A stretch of 9,466 nt of DNA, from assembly GCA_900770205.1 (NCBI GenBank), contig CAAGJV010000382.1:1-9466 (forward strand). The letters are read 5' to 3'. Both the position numbers and the translations under genes were made by a program. Below are positions 6,825 through 9,466 of the stretch, piece after piece (position 1 is the stretch's first letter; each line of letters starts with the position of its first letter). The DNA comes from Desulfovibrionaceae bacterium (GTDB lineage: Bacteria; Desulfobacterota; Desulfovibrionia; Desulfovibrionales; Desulfovibrionaceae). Under the pieces are notes generated by a model that made no database searches, had not been told where the DNA came from, and saw only the letters and a program-made list of their open reading frames with translations.

Positions 6825-7793
6825 TTATTTCTCCTGAATATCTTCTTTGATGCGCATGCCGAAATGCCGTCCTGCTTCATCGGTACGGCAGAGAACCTTG
6901 TCTCCCGGTTTGAGGGAAACAACGCTTATGGGCGTGCCGTCTGGGGACGTGAGCCGGATGGTTTCCGCATTCTGAAGGAAAACGGCTCCCTTTTTATCTC
7001 CAATGGAAGCTTCCACAAGGAGCATGGGGCGCACTTCTATCTTTACTCGTCCTGCCGTGGCAAGGCTTGTTGCACCGGTATGGTCGACAACGAGCATCTG
7101 GGAACCGGCGGCCACTTCGGCCAAGTAGGTTGTTGTATCGCCAGGCAGGCGCACATAGGCATGAACGGCACCGGCATTGACGCGGAAGGGGCGGGAGGCC
7201 ACATATTCATTATGCTCTGTTTCCGCATGAACGAGGAAAGTGAAGGCACTGGAGTTTCCTATAAGCATTCCCTGGCCGCGATGCAGCATTGACATGGTAT
7301 CTATGCAGACACGGTGGCCTAATCCTGCCGGTTCTATGCGGGTGATGACGGCTTCCTGCAAGTCTTCGTGTTCGCGGCTGATTTTGCAGCGCGCTACAAT
7401 GTCCTTCAGTTCGCTGATGGCTTCCGGCAGAACGACAATACCCTGTACGCCGCATTGAAGGATGCCAGAGGCAAGAACGGCTTCGTCCAGGCTGCCGGCT
7501 TCTGCAATGACATTGCGGCATTGAGCGAGAAGATTTTCCACAGGAATCACTTCCCACCCTCTGGCAAGGGCAACCTGGTTTCCGGCTTGAAGACTATCGC
7601 GGATGGCTTCTTCATCGGTTTTGGAAGCCATGGTTCTGGAAGGCATGCTGTCTTCGGCAATGACAGGGGTTCGGGAGAGCGCTGCTACGGAATCGACCTT
7701 GTCTGCGGGGACGATGACGGCATCAACCCCTGATTCCAGTGCCAGAGTGACATCTGTTTTGCTGAAGGGAACGCTTTTAAAGTAGATATTCAT
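6825..7793 (-). CDS. aroB': 3-dehydroquinate synthase II (archaeal-type, AroB')
   Basis: In the alternative entry route, this family (type member MJ1249 of Methanocaldococcus) oxidatively deaminates and cyclises 2-amino-3,7-dideoxy-D-threo-hept-6-ulosonate to 3-dehydroquinate with NAD. It is unrelated to classical AroB. 322 residues. Family landmarks are GLGHRVCIDTMSML (157-170), GQGMLIGNSS, YVASRPFRVNAGAVHAY (197-213), TTYLAEVAAGSQMLVVD and GRVKIEVRPMLLVEA (248-262). The N-terminal half is more diverged, as usual for the family. The start at 7793 lies 18 nt after the aldolase stop, with a modest Shine-Dalgarno (CAGG, 7 nt). Immediate linkage to the DhnA-type aldolase, which makes its substrate, supports the assignment. 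The assignment as classical aroB or as a sugar aldolase was considered and does not fit the motifs. Confidence 0.93.
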   Translation of the reverse strand: MNIYFKSVPFSKTDVTLALESGVDAVIVPADKVDSVAALSRTPVIAEDSMPSRTMASKTDEEAIRDSLQAGNQVALARGWEVIPVENLLAQCRNVIAEAGSLDEAVLASGILQCGVQGIVVLPEAISELKDIVARCKISREHEDLQEAVITRIEPAGLGHRVCIDTMSMLHRGQGMLIGNSSAFTFLVHAETEHNEYVASRPFRVNAGAVHAYVRLPGDTTTYLAEVAAGSQMLVVDHTGATSLATAGRVKIEVRPMLLVEASIGDKKGAVFLQNAETIRLTSPDGTPISVVSLKPGDKVLCRTDEAGRHFGMRIKEDIQEK

Positions 7794-7811
7794 AGTTCAG
7801 CCTGCCGTGGA

Positions 7812-8615
7812 TCAGTCTGCGCCAACGATGGCCATGGCGTCTTCAACGGTGGCATTGCTGTGTACAAGAGCATTCATGGCACGCATGAGATCGGCTCTGC
7901 GGGGATGTTCGAAAACATTGCGACCGATGGAAAGGCCGGCACCTCCGGCCTGGAGGGAATCGTACACCATCTGCAGAAGCTTGCGGGTTGAGTCGATACG
8001 TTCGCCGCCGGCAATGACAACGGGGGCGCAGCAGCATTTTGTAACGTGATAGAAGCTTTCCGGGCTGCCGGTATAGGAAACTTTAACGATATCTGCGCCG
8101 AGTTCAGCACCTACGCGTGCGCAGTGGGCAACAACGTCAACAGCGAAACTGTCGCGGATAAGGCCGCCGCGGCCATAAAGCATCATCATGAGAGGCATTC
8201 CCCAGCGATTGCACTGATCGGCGACCATGCCGGCGGTGTTCAGCATATCGCGCTCGTTGGCATCGCCCAGATTGATATGCAGGGATACGGCATCGGCACC
8301 AAGGCGGATGGCTTCTTCCACCGTGCCGGTAAGCACTTTTGTATTGCCGTTGGGGGAAAGTTCCGTCGATGCCGTGATGTGCATGATCAGGCCGAGATCG
8401 GCGTTGGCATCGGCGCAGCCGGAAGCACGGATGAGGCCTTTGTGCATGAGAACGGCATTGGCCCCACCTTCATTCATATCATCAACAGCCTTGCGTATAT
8501 CCACAAGGCCATTGGGAGCTCCGATCGTCATACCATGATCCATGGGGACGATAATGGTACGCTTGGTATCGGGATTGAAAATGCGGGACAGTCTTTTTTT
8601 AGTGCCGAGTTCCAT
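7812..8615 (-). CDS. aroA': 2-amino-3,7-dideoxy-D-threo-hept-6-ulosonate synthase (DhnA-family class I aldolase, AroA')
   Basis: Likely condenses L-aspartate semialdehyde with 6-deoxy-5-ketofructose 1-phosphate (a transaldol reaction) to start aromatic synthesis without DAHP synthase. 267 residues, the normal size. TIM-barrel landmarks are IIVPMDHG (Asp26, His27), GANAVLMHKG, VSLHINLG, MMMLYGRG (Tyr147, the usual catalytic Tyr), GADIVKVSYTG with Schiff-base Lys178, IAGGERIDS, and the phosphate-binding SIGRNVFEHP (229-238). The start at 8615 is chosen over an ATG at 8651 because AAGGAA lies 7 nt upstream of it and the N-terminus then matches the family. First structural gene after the attenuator leader. 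Members of this family can also be fructose-bisphosphate aldolases; the direct linkage to DHQ synthase II argues for the aromatic role. Confidence 0.92.
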   Translation of the reverse strand: MELGTKKRLSRIFNPDTKRTIIVPMDHGMTIGAPNGLVDIRKAVDDMNEGGANAVLMHKGLIRASGCADANADLGLIMHITASTELSPNGNTKVLTGTVEEAIRLGADAVSLHINLGDANERDMLNTAGMVADQCNRWGMPLMMMLYGRGGLIRDSFAVDVVAHCARVGAELGADIVKVSYTGSPESFYHVTKCCCAPVVIAGGERIDSTRKLLQMVYDSLQAGGAGLSIGRNVFEHPRRADLMRAMNALVHSNATVEDAMAIVGAD

Positions 8616-8669
8616 GATTTTGTTCCTTTTGTTGCACGTTATAGGCTGCATGCGGCGGCTTGTGCATAC

Positions 8670-8701
8670 AAAAAAGGCCGCCGGCTTGTTTGCCTGCGGC
8701 C
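8670..8701 (-). terminator. Leader terminator (attenuator) of the aromatic operon
   Basis: On the - strand, GGCCGCAGGC (8701-8692) pairs with GCCGGCGGCC (8685-8676) as a 10-bp GC-rich stem with one A-G mismatch and loop AAACAA, followed at once by T6 (8675-8670). This is a strong intrinsic terminator placed 54 nt before the first structural gene and 22 nt after the leader-peptide stop. Its 5' arm is fully contained in the 3' arm of the competing hairpin at 8692-8747. Confidence 0.9.
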
Positions 8702-8747
8702 CGAAGTTTGCAAAACAACGTTGTCAGCAAATCTTCCGACCACAGGC
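8692..8747 (-). promoter_or_regulatory. Antiterminator hairpin of the leader
   Basis: The 5' arm (8747-8727) and 3' arm (8711-8692) pair as 10 bp (GCCTGTGGTC with GGCCGCAGGC, two G-U), a G-G mismatch, 4 bp (GAAG/CTTC), one bulged A, and 5 bp (TTTGC/GCAAA). The total is about 19 bp with a 15-nt loop. The leader-peptide stop codon is the first codon of the loop, and the 5' arm codes for the last residues of the leader peptide. A ribosome that reaches the stop would cover the 5' arm and free the terminator. A ribosome stalled on the Phe/Tyr codons (about 8780-8754) would leave the arm free. Found by hand pairing; energies not computed. Confidence 0.85.
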
Positions 8748-8837
8748 CCCGGTAAAATAAAAGTAGAAACCAAAGGTAAAGCCGTTGGTTTCAAACAGGG
8801 AGTGGACGGAATAAAGACGATGCATAACAACAACCAT
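8724..8837 (-). CDS. Phe/Tyr-rich leader peptide (attenuator), pheL-like
   Basis: A short ORF of 37 codons from the ATG at 8837, or 33 codons from the in-frame ATG at 8825, ending in TGA at 8726-8724. The peptide has six Phe and three Tyr and no Trp. Five Phe and two Tyr fall in the nine-residue run FTFGFYFYF (residues 20-28 of the longer form), immediately before the antiterminator 5' arm. By analogy with E. coli PheL the peptide itself has no job; its translation senses charged tRNA-Phe and probably tRNA-Tyr. Weak point: neither ATG has a clear Shine-Dalgarno, and if the promoter below is right the untranslated leader is only about 8 or 20 nt. The codon run and the hairpin geometry are the support, not similarity. 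Confidence 0.82.
   Translation of the reverse strand: MVVVMHRLYSVHSLFETNGFTFGFYFYFTGACGRKIC
8766..8792 (-). promoter_or_regulatory. Upstream leader hairpin (possible pause hairpin)
   Basis: On the - strand GAAACCAA (8792-8785) and TTGGTTTC (8773-8766) form a perfect 8-bp stem with an 11-nt loop. It overlaps the Phe-rich part of the leader ORF, in the place where the 1:2 pause hairpin sits in known amino-acid attenuators. The pausing role is an inference. Confidence 0.6.
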
Positions 8838-8851
8838 TGAAAGTTTAAAAA

Positions 8852-8882
8852 ATTACTAATCCCAGAAAAAGAGTACTGTCAA
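8852..8882 (-). promoter_or_regulatory. Candidate sigma70-type promoter of the aromatic operon
   Basis: A perfect -35 hexamer TTGACA lies at 8882-8877. A -10-like AGTAAT (8857-8852, four of six consensus bases) follows at 19 nt; TAGTAA at 18 nt is the alternative. Either would start RNA near 8845, just before the leader ORF. The -35 is convincing by itself, but the -10 and spacing are imperfect. It lies about 30 nt after the stop of the upstream aldolase gene, in an AT-rich stretch. Confidence 0.5.
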
Positions 8883-8912
8883 CAGAAAAATGAAGGGAAA
8901 AGAAAGCTTTTT

Positions 8913-9466
8913 TCAAGAATTCTGACATTCTCCCATGAGGGCCAGAGCTTCCTCCACGGTGGCATTTTCATGAACCATGGCCCGAAGAGCCCGGACAAGC
9001 TCTACCCTGCGGGGATGTTCAAAAACATTGCGGCCTACAGACAGCCCGGAACCGCCGGCCTGCAGAGATCCGTACACCATTTCCAGCAGTTTTCTTGTGG
9101 AATCAAGCTTTGGGCCTCCAGCAATGAGAACAGGAACGCCGCAGTCTTCCACTACTTCGGAAAAGCTTTCCGGGTCTCCCGTGTAGGGAACTTTGACAAT
9201 ATCGGCGCCCAGTTCTGCCCCGACTCTGGCGCAGTGGGCAATGTTGCGGGGGTCGAAGCTGTTCACATCGTGCCCGCGGGCGTACACCATCATCAGGAGC
9301 GGCATGCCCCACAGGCTGCATTCCTTGGCTATCTTGCCGGCATCGGCCATCATAAGGCTTTCGTCGTCGTCACCGAGATTGATATGGATGGATACGGCAT
9401 CTGCCCCGAGCCGCACAGCTTCTTCCACGTCTCCCACCAGCATTTTCTTGTTGGGCCTGCGGGAAA
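8913..9466 (-). CDS. Second DhnA-family class I aldolase, 5' end outside the window
   Basis: C-terminal 184 residues of a protein close to the operon's own ADH synthase: about 65% identical over some 170 residues by my hand alignment. Catalytic landmarks are kept: VSIHINLG, MMVYARG with the Tyr, GADIVKVPYTG with the Schiff-base Lys, IAGGPKLDSTRKLL and SVGRNVFEHPRR. The frame stays open to base 9466; by alignment about 85-90 N-terminal residues lie beyond the edge. The ATG at 9443 is internal. It is upstream of the attenuator, so it is not controlled by it. Possible roles are a second ADH synthase, a 6-deoxy-5-ketofructose 1-phosphate-forming aldolase supplying the first gene's substrate (as for the paired DhnA proteins of Methanocaldococcus), or fructose-bisphosphate aldolase. 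The sequence alone does not decide. Confidence 0.9.
   Translation of the reverse strand, partial: SRRPNKKMLVGDVEEAVRLGADAVSIHINLGDDDESLMMADAGKIAKECSLWGMPLLMMVYARGHDVNSFDPRNIAHCARVGAELGADIVKVPYTGDPESFSEVVEDCGVPVLIAGGPKLDSTRKLLEMVYGSLQAGGSGLSVGRNVFEHPRRVELVRALRAMVHENATVEEALALMGECQNS

Larger units (their letters stand above)
8616..8912 (-). promoter_or_regulatory. Leader/attenuation region between the two aldolase genes
   Basis: This 297-base stretch contains no full-size gene. Read on the - strand it holds, in order, a short AT-rich stretch after the upstream aldolase stop without a convincing terminator, the candidate promoter, the Phe/Tyr-rich leader ORF, the pause-like hairpin, the antiterminator, the terminator, a 54-nt spacer with a GCATGC palindrome, and the Shine-Dalgarno (AAGGAA) of the first structural gene. 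The parts are in the order expected for ribosome-mediated transcription attenuation. The whole eight-gene operon downstream would be under this switch. Confidence 0.83.

Noticed and set aside
8715..8724. Perfect palindrome ACAACGTTGT as a protein operator
   Set aside because: It lies within the loop of the antiterminator hairpin, is only 10 bases long, and has no second copy nearby. An operator is not needed to explain it.
8639..8833. 64-codon frame overlapping the leader on the - strand
   Set aside because: It is in a different frame from the Phe/Tyr-rich ORF, runs through the terminator hairpin, and has no supporting features. It is a shadow of the leader region.
8046..8840. 264-codon + strand frame opposite the aldolase and the leader
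   Set aside because: It is antisense to a well-supported aldolase gene and reads through the attenuator hairpins. No motif is seen.
8616..8912. T-box, riboswitch or TyrR-operator control of the aromatic operon
   Set aside because: I saw no T-box consensus (AGGGTGGNACCGCG-like) and no TGTAAA-N6-TTTACA operator. The leader ORF plus competing hairpins explain the region better.
1..9466. Mobile elements, CRISPR arrays, tRNA or rRNA genes
   Set aside because: I saw no repeat-spacer pattern, transposase or integrase motifs, flanking inverted repeats of insertion-sequence type, or tRNA-like cloverleaf with a conserved CCA or T-arm sequence.

Overview
This window reads as part of a bacterial chromosome with moderate to slightly high GC, most likely from a Desulfovibrio-like sulfate reducer (Desulfovibrionaceae such as Desulfovibrio, Bilophila or Mailhella). 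The lineage call is an inference. It rests on an archaeal-type entry to the aromatic pathway (a DhnA-family 2-amino-3,7-dideoxy-D-threo-hept-6-ulosonate synthase followed by 3-dehydroquinate synthase II) directly upstream of a pheA-aroA-tyrA block, an arrangement I associate with that family.

Layout. On the + strand, positions 1-984 hold the 3' part of a glutamate dehydrogenase gene. A 17-bp stem with A and T tracts (1009-1050) lies in the convergent gap and should end transcription from both sides. All other genes are on the - strand and are read from right to left. First comes a DhnA-family aldolase gene (8913-9466, 5' end outside the window). Then comes a leader region of about 300 bases (8616-8912). 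Then follows a compact eight-gene operon: ADH synthase, DHQ synthase II, pheA (chorismate mutase/prephenate dehydratase), aroA, tyrA, aroC, aroK, aroE. Gaps inside the operon are 18 nt or less, and several junctions overlap (ATGA or TAATG).

Together the operon covers entry into the pathway, DHQ formation, shikimate to chorismate, and both the phenylalanine and tyrosine branches. DHQ dehydratase (AroD/AroQ) is absent here and must be encoded elsewhere. The tyrA product has no chorismate mutase domain, so the mutase fused to PheA is the only one visible.

The most striking element is in the leader. Between a candidate promoter (perfect TTGACA) and the first structural gene there is a short open reading frame encoding a Phe/Tyr-rich peptide of 33 or 37 residues with the run FTFGFYFYF. 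It is followed by two mutually exclusive RNA hairpins: an antiterminator of about 19 bp whose 3' arm contains the whole 5' arm of a GC-rich terminator ending in U6. This has every part of a ribosome-mediated transcription attenuator of the E. coli pheL type, here placed in front of a DhnA/DHQS-II aromatic operon. A second point of note is that AroA (EPSP synthase) carries Thr where the nearly invariant active-site Lys of the P-G-S-K-S motif (E. coli Lys22) is expected.
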